64,000 nucleotides of DNA from Pampus argenteus. Taxonomy: Eukaryota > Chordata > Actinopteri > Scombriformes > Stromateidae. The position numbers and the translations under genes were made by a program. Position 1 is the stretch's first letter; the number at the start of each line of letters is the position of its first letter. The notes under the pieces were generated by a model that had not been told where the DNA came from, ran no database searches, and worked only from the letters and a program-made list of their open reading frames with translations. Shown piece after piece: positions 63,585 through 64,000 of this stretch. The stretch covers positions 2,047,501-2,111,500 of the forward strand of contig CM072880.1 in the NCBI GenBank assembly GCA_036937835.1, in the 5' to 3' direction.

Positions 63585-63596
63585 ATGGACAAATAA
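63585..63596 (+). other. minimal upstream ORF (Met-Asp-Lys-stop)
   Basis: ATG GAC AAA TAA lies 34 bases before the mc4r start codon. It has G at +4 but C at -3, so its initiation context is moderate. It is the last ATG before the receptor start, so scanning or reinitiating ribosomes would meet it directly. Confidence 0.4.
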
Positions 63597-63630
63597 CTAC
63601 AGAAAAAGAAGACTCTTAAGACGAGGAATT

Positions 63631-64000
63631 ATGAACACCACACAACACCATGGATTGATCCAAGGCTACCACAACAGGAGCCAAAACTCGGGCACGTTGC
63701 CACATGACAAAGACCTACCAGCTGAGAAGGATTCATCAGCTGGATGCTACGAACAGCTGCTGATTTCCACAGAGGTTTTCCTCACCCTGGGCATTGTCAG
63801 CCTGCTGGAGAACATCCTGGTTGTGGCTGCCATTGTCAAAAACAAGAACCTCCACTCACCTATGTACTTCTTTATCTGTAGCCTTGCTGTGGCCGACATG
63901 CTTGTCAGTGTCTCCAACGCCTCTGAGACGATTGTCATCGCGCTCATCAATGGAGGCAAGCTGTCCATCCCCGTCGCGTTGATCAAAAACATGGACAATG
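63631..64000 (+). CDS. mc4r: melanocortin-4 receptor, N-terminal part (runs off window)
   Basis: Class A G-protein-coupled receptor for alpha-MSH and AgRP. It couples mainly to Gs at the plasma membrane and controls appetite, growth and energy balance. The frame encodes 123 residues and continues past the edge; the family is about 325-332 residues long, so roughly 200 are missing. Visible parts are: an N-terminal tail with sequons N2-T-T and N15-R-S; the conserved CYEQL segment (39-43); TM1 with the E60-N61 pair (N1.50); an intracellular loop with KNKNLHSPMYFF (70-81); TM2 with LAVAD (D89 = 2.50) and E99, which aligns with human E100 of the ligand pocket; then K119-N-M-D122 entering TM3. The melanocortin-typical missing Cys3.25 and short ECL1 cannot be judged from this fragment. 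The start is the first in-frame ATG after a TGA at 63556-63558, with A at -3. The coding sequence has no intron here, as is usual for the family. MC4R is chosen over MC1R, MC3R and MC5R from the N-terminal and TM2 residues. Confidence 0.96.
   Translation, partial: MNTTQHHGLIQGYHNRSQNSGTLPHDKDLPAEKDSSAGCYEQLLISTEVFLTLGIVSLLENILVVAAIVKNKNLHSPMYFFICSLAVADMLVSVSNASETIVIALINGGKLSIPVALIKNMDN

Overview
This is vertebrate nuclear DNA, most likely from a spiny-rayed (percomorph) teleost fish. The evidence is the only recognisable protein-coding gene, melanocortin-4 receptor (mc4r), whose start lies at the right edge with fish-like residues, plus a background of transposon remnants that I recognise as teleost-specific from memory. 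The window is AT-rich and mostly non-coding. No bacterial, viral or organellar genes are seen. Almost all open frames are short chance frames or products of simple repeats.

Layout: 1-63,100 is a gene-poor region upstream of mc4r. It holds a decayed L2-type LINE (about 1,057-1,670), a decayed hAT-like transposase (about 2,150-2,830, minus strand), a Tc1-like remnant next to a MITE (16,130-16,677), a foldback MITE (19,394-19,795), a second TTAAAGG-ended MITE (27,300-27,657), a solo LTR with a 4-bp target duplication (45,518-46,036, minus orientation), an RTE-like LINE 3' fragment joined to a CTT microsatellite (54,063-54,245), and a likely copy of the foldback family (about 60,420-60,719). Two minisatellites stand out: a 58-bp unit array (18,031-18,508) and 43 units of 11 bp in unbroken register (52,014-52,486). 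There are also many GT, CTT and CTC microsatellites. Between these lie non-repetitive stretches rich in homeodomain, SOX and POU-like words that resemble conserved enhancers. This fits the known gene desert beside MC4R in vertebrates, but conservation could not be computed here.

The mc4r locus: a (GT)17 tract and a TATA-like word near 63,170 precede a leader with upstream ORFs. One 15-codon uORF has a strong start context, and a minimal 3-codon uORF follows it. The receptor ORF starts at 63,631 and runs off the window after 123 codons (N-terminus, TM1, TM2, start of TM3).

The most interesting unexplained items are the uORF pair before mc4r, a perfect 23-bp hairpin at 60,014-60,065, splice-consistent exon-like segments at 10,612-11,070 and 18,660-18,847, the indel-free 11-bp array, and an intron-like segment inside the solo LTR. 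I see no clearly novel multi-gene system.
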